Position numbers and translations under genes: made by a program. DNA of 36,878 nucleotides from Ramicandelaber brevisporus (Eukaryota > Kickxellomycota > Ramicandelaberales > Ramicandelaberaceae). The notes under the pieces were generated by a model that was given only the letters and a program-made list of their open reading frames with translations, had not been told where the DNA came from and searched no databases. The stretch's first letter is position 1. Each line of letters begins with the position of its first letter. Location: contig MU602887.1 in assembly GCA_025201865.1 (NCBI GenBank), forward strand, positions 1 through 36,878. Direction: 5' to 3'. This document shows, one piece after another, positions 10,401-18,444 of this stretch.

Positions 10401-11431
10401 TTGAGCTCGCTCAGCTCACGCACCACACGCATACCACGGCCGCCACCACCCATCGACGCCTTGAGAATGACCGGCAAACCATGCTTGGCCACAAACTCCT
10501 CCACCTCGGCAACATCCACAATCGCACTATCAGTGCCTGGCACGACTGGCACTCCACATTCGACTGCAATCTGACGAGCCTGCGTCTTGCTGCCCAATCG
10601 ATCGATAACTTGGTGGGTTGGGCCAATAAACGCCAATCCAGCCTCCGTGACTTTGCGCGCAAACTCCGCATTCTCGCTCAAGAAGCCATATCCTGGATGG
10701 ATGGCACTGGCGCCGTGGGCTTTGGCGATTGCGATAATCTCGTCTTGGGCAAGATAAGCGCCAACGGGAGTGAACTTCTTGTAGTTGTCGGCACCGCCAA
10801 TCTGGTACGCCTCGTCAGCCTTGTATCGATGCATGCAGAGGCGGTCTTCGTGGGAGTAGACAGAGATGGCTTGGATGCCGAGTTCGTGGGCAGCCCGGAT
10901 GATGCGGATGGCGATTTCACCGCGGTTGGCCACGAGGATCTTGTCAAAGTGATGCAGCGGCAGTGGATGGGTGTGGCGCAGATGCTGCAAAGCCAGGGAG
11001 GCAGCCAGGGAGGCGCTATCAGAGTTTGGAGGTGCCATCTCGCTGATGCTCTTGCTGGAGATGCGATGGTGAGGATGCGACTGCATCGATTCTGAACCAG
11101 AGGCTGAGCCAGAAGCTGGTGTATGTGTCATGGAAGTTGTAGTTGCTGTATTAGACTGACTGTCGTCAAAGCAGAGTGGTTGCGGAGAGGTAGAGTCGTG
11201 GTCTGCAAAGACGTAATGGCGGTTATCAGTCTGGGCATACGAAAGAATGTTATCATCATCGCCATCGATCGCTGCCGCTGCTGCCACTGTTGCCAATGCT
11301 ACTGGCTGTGGTGGAGGCGGCACAACAGCTGAGACCGCGTCATGGCCAGCTAACGATGTCTCAGTAGCCGCTGTAGCTGCTGCTGCTGGCGTGCGGTCCA
11401 CACTGCCGCTGTTGTCAGTCGGACTGGTCAT
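7457..11431 (-). CDS. pyruvate carboxylase
   Basis: This 1324-residue biotin enzyme carboxylates pyruvate to oxaloacetate with ATP and bicarbonate, the main anaplerotic step; fungal forms are usually cytosolic. Residues 1-161 are a low-complexity extension rich in Ala, Ser, Thr and His. The biotin carboxylase domain starts at FDKILVANRGEIAIR (from 162) and holds the ATP-grasp loop KASMGGGGRGM. The carboxyltransferase domain holds DTTWRDAHQSLLATR, the HVHTHDTAG metal site and the AIKDMAG lysine. The biotin carrier domain ends the chain, with biotinylated K1285 in SAMKMET. Family members usually have about 1180 residues, so the extension explains the extra length. M101, M116 and M132 are alternative starts that would shorten it. 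No mitochondrial presequence is evident. Codon bias is strong, and long antisense frames are its by-product. Confidence 0.97.
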   Translation of the reverse strand: MTSPTDNSGSVDRTPAAAATAATETSLAGHDAVSAVVPPPPQPVALATVAAAAAIDGDDDNILSYAQTDNRHYVFADHDSTSPQPLCFDDSQSNTATTTSMTHTPASGSASGSESMQSHPHHRISSKSISEMAPPNSDSASLAASLALQHLRHTHPLPLHHFDKILVANRGEIAIRIIRAAHELGIQAISVYSHEDRLCMHRYKADEAYQIGGADNYKKFTPVGAYLAQDEIIAIAKAHGASAIHPGYGFLSENAEFARKVTEAGLAFIGPTHQVIDRLGSKTQARQIAVECGVPVVPGTDSAIVDVAEVEEFVAKHGLPVILKASMGGGGRGMRVVRELSELKDAFQRATNEALTAFGDGSVFVERFLDKPKHIEVQLLGDHYGNIIHLYERDCSVQRRHQKVVEIAPAPDLAPAIRDAILADAVKIAHHTGYRNAGTAEFLVDRQGRHYFIEVNPRIQVEHVISEEILGIDIVSAQIQIAAGYSLGDLGLKQERIRPRGFAIQCRVTTEDPERQFSPDTGRIEVYRSPGGPGIRLDGSQGYTGAVITPHYDSLLVKVTSHGNSFEKARRRLLSALVEFRVRGVKTNIPFMLNLLSHETFRAGGCWTTFIDDTPALFSIKAPVDRVQKILHYLGDVLVNGSRIKGQVGEPKLLADIVVPALPGSADVRAKPTAGWRKILVEQGPEAFARAIRNHKGTLLMDTTWRDAHQSLLATRVRTIDMAKIAPATAHAFSNLFSCEMWGGATFDVSLRFLHEDPWDRLMALRELVPNIPFQMLLRGANAVGYTSYPDNVVYDFCAKAVKSGMDIFRVFDSLNYVENLKLGIDAVRAAGGVVEAAICYTGDVANPEKHPKHDLEYYLGLVRQLVSYGIHILAIKDMAGLLRPRAARLLVGAIRKEFPDLPIHVHTHDTAGTGVASMLAAAEAGADVVDAAVDSMSGVTSQPAMGAIVGALEGTPLDTGIKFENVLAINSYWEQVRLLYSCFDPGLKSSDSGVYDHEMPGGQYTNLLFQAQSLGLGTQWEAVKRAYAEANMLCGDIVKVTPSSKVIGDLAQFMVSQSLNADEVRAKARTLSFPTSVVEFFQGYLGQPHGGFPEPLRSDIIRELPRIDARPGATMAPFDFDALRKSLEAKYGGGSGGSLGRIRDVDLSSAALYPKVFEEYMETRRKFGDLSILPTRFFLAPVEMNEEFTLELGPGRSVILKLVAIGKINSKGFRDVFFEMNGEVRALSIEDTSETVVHQAREKANPANEGDVGAPMAGVVVEVRVKPGGIVKMGDPVAVLSAMKMETVVTAPIHGKVETVPVHDGDSLSAGDLVVRLTKVTSN

Positions 11432-12286
11432 CTTGTTTCAGCACGCGTGCGTCTTGGTTTGACTTGCCTTGACTTGACTTGGAAGGAAGGAAGAAAAAAA
11501 AAACAATGAGATAGGCGCGTACAATCTGTGCGTATGTGTGTGTGCTATCAGTTAAGCTGGAGAACAAGCTGGAGAAGAAGCAGAGGCACAAGCAGAGTCA
11601 GAGCAGCGCTTCGAAAGTTTGGGAGATGGTGTATAGAAGAAGAGCAGAGGGCAGAACGAAATTGAAGAGGCGGTGGCTCGCTTTTGTCTCATCTCAACCA
11701 CTTACCACCGAGTGCAAACAGCCAATTACATAAAACGCAACAAATCGGTACAAATAAACGCGGTGGAGAGTGCCTTTTTTTTTTTTTGAGAGTGTGGGTC
11801 ATACTTTGGCCTGATGCTGTTCCGAGTAGCATCGCGTCAGCATGCACAGGAAGGGAACGAACGAACGAAGGAAGTGGTAGCAGCAACAGCAGCAAAAGCA
11901 GAAGCAACGGCAGTCATTTGGATCACGCGTTCCCCCTGGTCTCCTATTGTTCCGGCAAGTTCATACGCTGGTTCATGTTCGGCGCTAAGAAAAAAAAGTG
12001 TTGCAATGGCGACAATCGGCGTGATGCAATTCGCTTGTTTCCGAAAGAAACGTGGCCAATCTGTTTGTTGAAACGCTGTCGCCACACCAAACACAATGCG
12101 CTGTTGAAATCAGACATCAACAGACGCATATGCAATCCAATCTAAAATCGGCCATCTTCCTTCCCCTCTTCCCGAAGGTCAAGACATTTGAAACAGTCTG
12201 AACAAGTTTACTAAAAACAGACCGTGTTTTATTTAAAAAAGGGCTGGAGAACTGGAGGAACATTGTTGAATTAAGAGATTAGGAGA
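11432..12286. other. intergenic: pyruvate carboxylase promoter and 3' end of cupredoxin 2
   Basis: This 855-base gap lies between two minus-strand genes. The part next to pyruvate carboxylase should be its promoter; CCAAT motifs occur near 11722 and 12054. Open frames on both strands (the longest about 150 codons, at 11684-12145) show no domain, signal peptide or codon bias like the neighbours, so I do not call them genes. Confidence 0.55.
12228..12233 (-). terminator. AATAAA polyadenylation signal of cupredoxin 2
   Basis: The minus strand carries AATAAA about 55 bases past the cupredoxin 2 stop codon, at the usual distance for a poly(A) signal. Confidence 0.5.
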
Positions 12287-12622
12287 TTAGTTGACAGTGA
12301 TGCTACCAACCATTTTTTCGTTTCGGCAGTGTGGGGTACAAAAGTAGTCGAAAGTGCCCTTTTCAGTAAAAGTATACTCGTATTTACCACCGGCAAAGAG
12401 TTTGTCGCTCCGAAACATGCCAGAGCGCTTAGACGGAGAGCAGTTGGTGCCCTCAACAACATCGTGGTAACCTCCAACAAACTTGAAAGTCACTTTGGTA
12501 CCAGCTGGAACTGTGATACTGCTGGGCTTGAAGTAGTGGTTGCCGACTTCGATTTCGGTGGCAGACGCGACACAGGCTAGCAAAGCACAGGCGGCAGTGG
12601 CAGCAAAAGAGGTAACCTTCAT
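12287..12622 (-). CDS. secreted plastocyanin-like cupredoxin 2
   Basis: This 111-residue paralogue of the protein at 6930-7274 has a signal peptide (MKVTSFAATAACALLACVASA, cut near residue 21; that string continues from the start codon). The mature chain runs FKPSSITVPAGTKVTFKF, with copper ligands H53 (YHDVVEG), C95, H98 and M104 (FCTPHCRNEKM). The loop from the His to the axial Met has five intervening residues, one more than in cupredoxin 1 and in plastocyanin, which may change the copper site. C61 and C99 match the extra Cys pair of the paralogue, and the shared HDVVEG-x2-C motif ties the two together. An extracellular copper or redox role is inferred. The gene lies downstream of the scaffold gap and diverges from Sec2. 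Confidence 0.9.
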   Translation of the reverse strand: MKVTSFAATAACALLACVASATEIEVGNHYFKPSSITVPAGTKVTFKFVGGYHDVVEGTNCSPSKRSGMFRSDKLFAGGKYEYTFTEKGTFDYFCTPHCRNEKMVGSITVN

Positions 12623-12630
12623 TGTTTGTT

Positions 12631-12670
12631 TTGATATGGTTTGATTTGGTTTGATTTGGTTTGATTTGGT
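12631..12670. repeat. 10-base tandem repeat in the cupredoxin 2 leader
   Basis: Four head-to-tail copies of a TTGATTTGGT unit (the first has one change) lie just upstream of the cupredoxin 2 start codon. On the coding strand they give an A/C-rich leader made of AAATCAAACC units, presumably unstructured 5' UTR. Confidence 0.8.
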
Positions 12671-12698
12671 TTGTGATAGTCTTGCTAAACAGAGAGAG

Positions 12699-12720
12699 CA
12701 AGGGGGAGAGCAAGGGGGAG
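12699..12720 (-). promoter_or_regulatory. paired STRE-like motifs upstream of cupredoxin 2
   Basis: Two copies of CAAGGGGGAG are repeated 12 bases apart. Each contains AGGGG (CCCCT on the coding strand), the core of the stress-response element known from yeast Msn2/Msn4 promoters. They lie about 80-100 bases upstream of the start codon. The assignment is by motif only. Confidence 0.3.
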
Positions 12721-12738
12721 AAAAAGAGATAGTGGATT

Positions 12739-12988
12739 GCGACGACTAGGATGGAATTGATGGAGAGGAAGAGGAAGAAGAGGATAATAAGGAGAGCAAT
12801 GCAGAACGAAGCTGGTGAAGAGAGGAGCAGAGCAAACTCGCGCAAGCAAAACAGCGCAACTGCAAGCGATTTAAAAAGAAAGAAAGTCGCTCAAAGTCAA
12901 TCTGCCAACCAGCCAGCCCTGACTGCTAGCTACTGCTAGTTACTGCTGGTGGGAACTCAATGTGTCTCCTTTCCCAGCAGCAGCAGCA
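12739..12988. repeat. left copy of a 250-base direct duplication at the gap
   Basis: This block recurs at 12999-13249 with a single one-base indel (AAAGAAAGTC here, AAAGAAAAGTC in the other copy). It ends inside a CAG run exactly where the Ns begin. The most likely explanation is two overlapping contig ends that were placed side by side and not merged. Confidence 0.9.
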
Positions 12989-12998
12989 NNNNNNNNNN
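12989..12998. other. assembly gap of ten Ns
   Basis: Ten unspecified bases occur at a contig join. A fixed short N run is what scaffolders insert when the gap size is estimated as zero or negative, which fits the duplicated flanks. Confidence 0.95.
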
Positions 12999-13249
12999 GC
13001 GACGACTAGGATGGAATTGATGGAGAGGAAGAGGAAGAAGAGGATAATAAGGAGAGCAATGCAGAACGAAGCTGGTGAAGAGAGGAGCAGAGCAAACTCG
13101 CGCAAGCAAAACAGCGCAACTGCAAGCGATTTAAAAAGAAAGAAAAGTCGCTCAAAGTCAATCTGCCAACCAGCCAGCCCTGACTGCTAGCTACTGCTAG
13201 TTACTGCTGGTGGGAACTCAATGTGTCTCCTTTCCCAGCAGCAGCAGCA
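12999..13249. repeat. right copy of the duplication at the gap
   Basis: This is the same sequence as 12739-12988 plus one extra A. It continues through a longer CAG run (13238-13264) into the Sec2 leader, so it is probably the true genomic version. Confidence 0.9.
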
Positions 13250-13264
13250 GCAGCAGCAGCAGCA
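13238..13264 (+). repeat. (CAG)9 microsatellite
   Basis: An uninterrupted CAG run lies upstream of the Sec2 start codon I chose. The left contig end stops inside the equivalent run, so this repeat probably caused the assembly break. Confidence 0.85.
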
Positions 13265-13527
13265 ATAGAAACAACGAAAAGGATGTGGAGCCAAAGTGTG
13301 AGTACTCAGATCTCACGCATCTTGTGGGTCATCGTCACAGTGATGGATGGTCAATGAATGCGATTTGGCATCAACGTTGCTCTCTCTGTCTCTCTCTCCA
13401 TCCAGTGGGAGGAGAATGGGAAAAGGAGAAGGGAGAGTACTTTGGTTCCACACTAGTCTCACTTCCTTTTTGCAAAAAAGACCACTCGTTTCTCTCCCTC
13501 CCCAAGAAGAAGAGCACGGCGTCTAAT

Positions 13528-16278
13528 ATGCACAACGCGCTTCTAGTGGGGCGTATGCCTATGCTGACGACTCCACCGCGGTCGTCCTCTCGTCCAGAAA
13601 ACCAGCAGCAAGCTCGCTCTTCTTCGTCCTCCCTTCAGTCCTCATCCAGTGTCAGTTCTTCAGCTGGTGGACCACAGCATCTTCAGCGGATAGCAGGAAG
13701 TGACGGCAGAAGTGCGCTGGGCCGCTCATCTACGCTTAGCGTGTCTGCATCAGCGATAGCAAACAGCAGTAAGCATGAACAAAATGTGCAAGCGCTGCTG
13801 GCTGCTGCAGCACCTGCCTTGGCAGTCGATTCTGTCATAGGAGACGTTGCAAGATTACGGAGCCGACTACAGACTGCGATTGCCAGTTTCAACAATTCCA
13901 CGGCGGAAATCCGGGCACTGGCTCCAAAGACTATCGGAAAATCAGCTCAACAGACACAGCAGACACAGCAGACGCAGCAACCACAGACTGCGGCTCCAAC
14001 AGAGATTACACCAGGTGATGCCAACGACCAGACAGATGGCGCCAAAGACAAGACAGATGGTGGCATTGATGTCGACAGCAACGATGCAAAGCCATGCGCA
14101 TGCACTCAGCTGAAGATTGGCAGTGCTGGCAGTGCTGGCAGCGATGACAATGCAGATGGTGAATGCAGTGCACAGTGTCAGTTATGCGGTGAAACAGTTG
14201 ATATCATTGCCAGATTACTTGGTGAAAAGGCAGATTTGCAAGACGCTCTGGATGAGGTGAATTCTTTGCTCAAAGATGTTCAGCGTGCCAAATCTGCCAG
14301 CGACAATTCAGTCTCCCACATGGAATCGCGCGTAATTGAACTCGAGCGCAACATTGACGAGCGCATTGATCAAATCACATCTCTCGAGAAGGCACTTCGC
14401 AAGGCAAATGACGCATTGATGGATGAATCTGAAAAACTCAAACAGGTTCAAGAGTTGAATAAACGCCTGAATGGTGAAATTGAAGACTTGACGAGAGGTT
14501 TGGTTGAAGAAGCGCAGGAAATGGTGCGAGTTGAGAGGATTCAATATGCAGATTTAAAGCAAATATCAGATCAGCAGTTGAGGCAGATTGAGGAATTGAA
14601 AAATGGATTAAGCAGCGAACAATTGCAATCCAAAGAGTTAAAGGTTAAGATTGAACAGATGGCAGGTGAATTGGATTTGAAGACTGATGAATTGACGACT
14701 GCGAGAACATTAATTGCAACTTTACAGCAACAATTGGACGAGGCTATTGTATCAAATAGTGAGCGTAATAACAGCAGTGGAAGCAGTGACATGCAAGATA
14801 CACCTGCCAGTACAACGGCAGCGAACGGAGAGTCTACAGGCGATGGTGCCAATGAGCCTTCATCTCGCAGCTCTGGGGATGGCGATGGCGATGGTGACAG
14901 AACTCCAGCCCCGTCACTTTCTGCATCGGCCTCTACCGATGGCAAACTAGCATCCAAAAAGAAGAGTTACTCTGCATTCGACGTCCCCAAAGTTCCGTCG
15001 GCTGCACTTCGACGTGGTCTGTCTCGCTCCAATGTCCGTACTGGCGCATCAGGCTCACTTGGTGGAGCACCTCTCACATGCCAAGATGTTACGTTGCTGG
15101 ACGAGTTTACAGAGTTTGTCAAATCAGCGCCAGCCACAAGAATCAACAAGCTATATACTCATGCATTCATGAAGCACTGTATAACCGAGGACATTGAACC
15201 ATGTCTGAGATTTGGACCCAATCCGCGTTTATCGGCACGTAATGTAATTGAGTCAATCTCTAACTTCAGCTTGAGAATTGAAGAGATTCCAGACGACCAA
15301 CTCCAGAGAGACTCTCAGCAGCAACAGCAACAAGCACAGCAACAATCGCAACAGCAGCAGCAACAACAGTCTCTAACACGCTCCAGCTCATCCGCTTCTG
15401 TAGCCTCTGGAAGAGACTCTATTGATGGACTGCCTTCCCTCAGTGGCATCTCCCGTCTCACCTCAAACGACGCCACAGCCGCTGCTCAACGCATGCTCTC
15501 TCCCGTCCAGTCTCTCCTGTGGGATCGGTTTGGCAATGCACCCATCAGCCCCAATGCGTGCCAAGCCTGTGGTCGGGATTGGTTCTGTCGATTCAGATTC
15601 CGCCTCGGTTTATCCATGGATGAAGAGTGGTGTCGTCTTGACAGTTTCTGCCGTGACAAACTGGTTACTGTTTATGAGTTTTACTCATTTATTCGCAATC
15701 TGAGACTTGGCCACTACAAGGATATGTCGATACCTGAATTGTACGCTGAATGCACGCGATTGAGACTGAGAATGTTCCATGTCAGAAGTGGCACACTGTT
15801 GCTGGCAACTCAAGAAACGAGCGACTGGAGTAAACCGCAAGGTCCAATTGATCAGCCAGCATCATCTACGGCAGCAGCAGCACAGTCCCTGGCAGTCCCG
15901 CCGTTGCCTCGCACTTCTTCGCTTGACCCAAGACTAGCAGAAGCTGCCAAACTAGCTGTGCCATCTCTGCCTTCGATTGGAGGAGCATCGTCGAACAAGT
16001 CGGCCTTCTCTCCATCGTCATCATTATCATCGTCGACAGCTACAACAAACGGGCAGCCGGGCCGAGTGCTTACACGCGAACAATCGCTTGCTGAGCGTCT
16101 GTCAAAGATTGCTCATTCTGTGTCATCGACATCAATTGCAATGAATCGTACCTCTTCCCCAAACCCACTCTTGCATTCATCCTCTGCCGCTGCCGCAGTA
16201 ACATCATCATCATCCAGTACTCCGCCACCACAAGCATCTAACACTCCTCCACCTCCGCAGTCAACTACCCAACAATAA
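13528..16278 (+). CDS. Sec2/Rabin-type Rab guanine nucleotide exchange factor
   Basis: This 916-residue protein is counted from the ATG at 13528, which has A at -3; an in-frame ATG at 13354 would add 58 residues of leader-like sequence. Cys-rich elements (C190-x-C192, C213, C217, C220) precede a long coiled coil at about 222-415. Within it, residues 319-337 (EDLTRGLVEEAQEMVRVER) match the Sec2 core, the coiled-coil pair that in yeast opens the nucleotide site of Sec4. A C-terminal conserved region runs from about 520 to 765 (LLDEFTEFVKSAP, NACQACGRDWFCRF, FCRDKLVTVYEFYSFIRNLRLG), as in Rabin3/8 and filamentous-fungal Sec2. The tails are Ser/Pro-rich, with a poly-Gln run at about 600. The expected role is activation of a Sec4/Rab8 GTPase on secretory vesicles for polarised exocytosis. 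Confidence 0.85.
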   Translation: MHNALLVGRMPMLTTPPRSSSRPENQQQARSSSSSLQSSSSVSSSAGGPQHLQRIAGSDGRSALGRSSTLSVSASAIANSSKHEQNVQALLAAAAPALAVDSVIGDVARLRSRLQTAIASFNNSTAEIRALAPKTIGKSAQQTQQTQQTQQPQTAAPTEITPGDANDQTDGAKDKTDGGIDVDSNDAKPCACTQLKIGSAGSAGSDDNADGECSAQCQLCGETVDIIARLLGEKADLQDALDEVNSLLKDVQRAKSASDNSVSHMESRVIELERNIDERIDQITSLEKALRKANDALMDESEKLKQVQELNKRLNGEIEDLTRGLVEEAQEMVRVERIQYADLKQISDQQLRQIEELKNGLSSEQLQSKELKVKIEQMAGELDLKTDELTTARTLIATLQQQLDEAIVSNSERNNSSGSSDMQDTPASTTAANGESTGDGANEPSSRSSGDGDGDGDRTPAPSLSASASTDGKLASKKKSYSAFDVPKVPSAALRRGLSRSNVRTGASGSLGGAPLTCQDVTLLDEFTEFVKSAPATRINKLYTHAFMKHCITEDIEPCLRFGPNPRLSARNVIESISNFSLRIEEIPDDQLQRDSQQQQQQAQQQSQQQQQQQSLTRSSSSASVASGRDSIDGLPSLSGISRLTSNDATAAAQRMLSPVQSLLWDRFGNAPISPNACQACGRDWFCRFRFRLGLSMDEEWCRLDSFCRDKLVTVYEFYSFIRNLRLGHYKDMSIPELYAECTRLRLRMFHVRSGTLLLATQETSDWSKPQGPIDQPASSTAAAAQSLAVPPLPRTSSLDPRLAEAAKLAVPSLPSIGGASSNKSAFSPSSSLSSSTATTNGQPGRVLTREQSLAERLSKIAHSVSSTSIAMNRTSSPNPLLHSSSAAAAVTSSSSSTPPPQASNTPPPPQSTTQQ

Positions 16279-18444
16279 ACCTTCTCTAATCTCACTCTTT
16301 CCCAGAAACAATAGCAATAATATAACAAACAAAACAAACCCAAAAAATATTAAAAGCCTTGAATCACACTTTATCACCGTGTTGCACAGAACGTGCCAAT
16401 TACGCAGCATACGCAGCATGCAAGAAACAGTCACAGGTTTGCTACGATCGGTCGACATAGTTCCCGAGAATACACTGGCTGCTGTGTCGTACAAATTTCT
16501 CCCCAATGACACACCTTTTTTCTTCAATGAGGGTCACCAACAAAGCCTCCAAAACTGCCCAATCCACTTCAAAAGTGCCCCCAAGGAGTGACTGCGGAGA
16601 ATTTTTTGCCGTATTTGAGTCTGTGCGACATGTGAGCAGTGTGCTTGGCATCTGCCAAGATTGAGTTTTTGTCAGCAAAAAGTTTTGTCGAGTTCCATTC
16701 TGTTCCGTGCCAAGCAAATTTCTAATCCGCAAAAGAGTATATCTAATCGAGCTTCCCTTCTCTTCTTATTCCTACTGGCACAGCTCAGTCTGGTTCCGTT
16801 GAACCTTGCATTACTACATTACACAACTGCCCATTGTTTGTTTGATTGATTGGTTGATTGGTTGATTTGTCGATTCATTATTAATATCATTCGTTATTTT
16901 TACATTTTTTACAAATCAAACTTTTGAGGTTTGAAACTCACAAGGTATGTTTTTCTCGGGTTTGCCTACCTTTAGATGCATTACGGATCCGGCTCTTCTG
17001 TCCACAGTCTTCATTCTCCATTCCTCTATTCTCCATTCCTCTATTCCTCTATTCCTCTTTTTCTATACTCTATTCTCTTTTCTCTCCTTTCTCTTCTTTC
17101 CCCCACTGTTTCCGAAGCAGGGTAACAACTCACTAGGCTGCCTTTTCTTCTTCTTCCTCTTCGTCTTCCTCTATCACTGGAAGAAAGTGGGACCGTTACC
17201 CGGTAAACCATCAAGCTTGTTTCTTTCTCTCTCTTTTTTTCTGGCATCACGTAAGGTCTCTGGTCACGGAGAATAGAATCAGGGTCGCGCTTGGCGGCAC
17301 ACATCTGTGAAACGAATCTTTAGACACTTTTTTTGATCTGAATGCATCAACCGATGGACCCTTACTTCCTCTTCTTTTTTTGCAACAGAGAATCCAGAGT
17401 GATGCCTTACTCATCACCATCAAGAAAAAAGTGTTCCGTTGCTGTTGTTGTTGTTGCTATTGTTGTTGTTGTTCTCATTTTGATGCGGGTTACCACGCGC
17501 ACTCGTAGTTTTCAATGATGTGATCTGGCCAATCTCACGACAATTGTTGATGTAAGCAGGATTGCTACTGGCGCACCACTCACATACATCCACAAATGTT
17601 CACTGGGCTTATTGCCGCCAAGAGCCTTCAGTATAAAGAAGGTTTCTCTCTCTTTCTCTCACTCTTTCTCTCACACGAATTGATTTCCTCTTCATCTCAA
17701 GTCCTCATCGATTCGCTCGCGGCATTTGCCAAAAAAATAAAATCTCCGCACCCCGATCAGCTTGGCTACCATTCGTTTATACCTCCGCGAGCTTCCTAGT
17801 GTCTTCGCCCCGGTTGGTTTGCTGACACATTCACTCACTCACTCACTCGTTCGCTCACTCGCTCTGCACGCTTTGCACGCTCTGCACACTCGCTCTGCAC
17901 ACTCGCAGTCGCAGTCGCACCCGTAAGCAAGTCTCGTACTTTGCGCTCGCTCAAAAGAGGCAGAGCACGGGAAACCGCTACACACTGCCACTCCGCATAC
18001 TACCACGTCCTTGCATAAGCTCACCAACACCAACCGACTCAACCTTTCGATTCAGCGAGAATAAAATTCTTCCCACCTGAACTTTTTGTTTCTTTCCTCT
18101 TTTACCGTTGTTGCCATCGTTCCTTTCGTACTCACCCCGTGTTACAGAAAAAGAGAGAACACCGCACGTTCTTTTGCTGACATACTCGCACGCCCTCGTC
18201 CAGTCTCTCCCACCAAACTCCACTTTCTTCCTACCACCTGTCTTCTTTGTCAAAACAGCCTCTTTCTCTTCTTACTCTTCTTGTTGTTGTTATTGTTCTC
18301 GGTGCACACAAACGCACACAAACGCACGCACAAGCACGCACGCGTAAGCACACATACATACATACATACATACATACATACATACATACATACGTCTTCA
18401 AGCGGCAACACGTCACCAAAAATTACCCGAAGCCAGCCAAAGCG
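16279..18444. other. 2.2 kb gene-free region before the zinc-cluster gene
   Basis: I see no gene, tRNA or known small RNA in this stretch. It begins with the A/T-rich 3' end of Sec2. It then holds TTGATTGG-type repeats (about 16845-16868), a C/T-rich block (17010-17260), TTG repeats (17440-17475), CACT and CTGCACACTCG repeats (17825-17915) and CA/ACGC-rich sequence ending in a (CATA)n tract. The right half is probably the promoter and long 5' UTR of the transcription factor gene. Its length and repeat content suggest complex regulation. Confidence 0.55.
18353..18393. repeat. (CATA)10 tetranucleotide microsatellite
   Basis: A perfect CATA/ATAC run of about ten units lies roughly 50 bases before the zinc-cluster start codon. 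Being a pure tetranucleotide it should be length-variable, and it would be transcribed in the 5' UTR. Confidence 0.9.

Noticed and set aside
9779-11095. 438-codon plus-strand frame inside pyruvate carboxylase
   Set aside because: It is antisense to the conserved biotin carboxylase domain. Strong C-ending codon bias removes stop codons on the opposite strand, and the sequence shows no recognisable motif.
11684-12145. 153-codon plus-strand frame between pyruvate carboxylase and cupredoxin 2
   Set aside because: It has low-complexity composition, no signal peptide or domain, and codon use unlike the neighbours; chance open frame.
12751-13190. Two near-identical small ORFs on either side of the Ns
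   Set aside because: They are the same stretch seen twice because of the unmerged contig ends, and they show no coding character.
13210-13527. N-terminal extension of Sec2 back to the CAG run
   Set aside because: The frame opens with GTG, not ATG; the segment encodes poly-Ser and leader-like sequence and lies beside the assembly gap. The ATG at 13528 has a good context.
16944-16975. GTATGT...TTTAG intron-like segment
   Set aside because: It is only about 30 bases long, is not next to a coding exon and has no clear branch site.
18247-18444. N-terminal extension of the zinc-cluster protein
   Set aside because: The frame begins with TTG and runs through the (CATA)n repeat; no ATG precedes 18445 in this frame.
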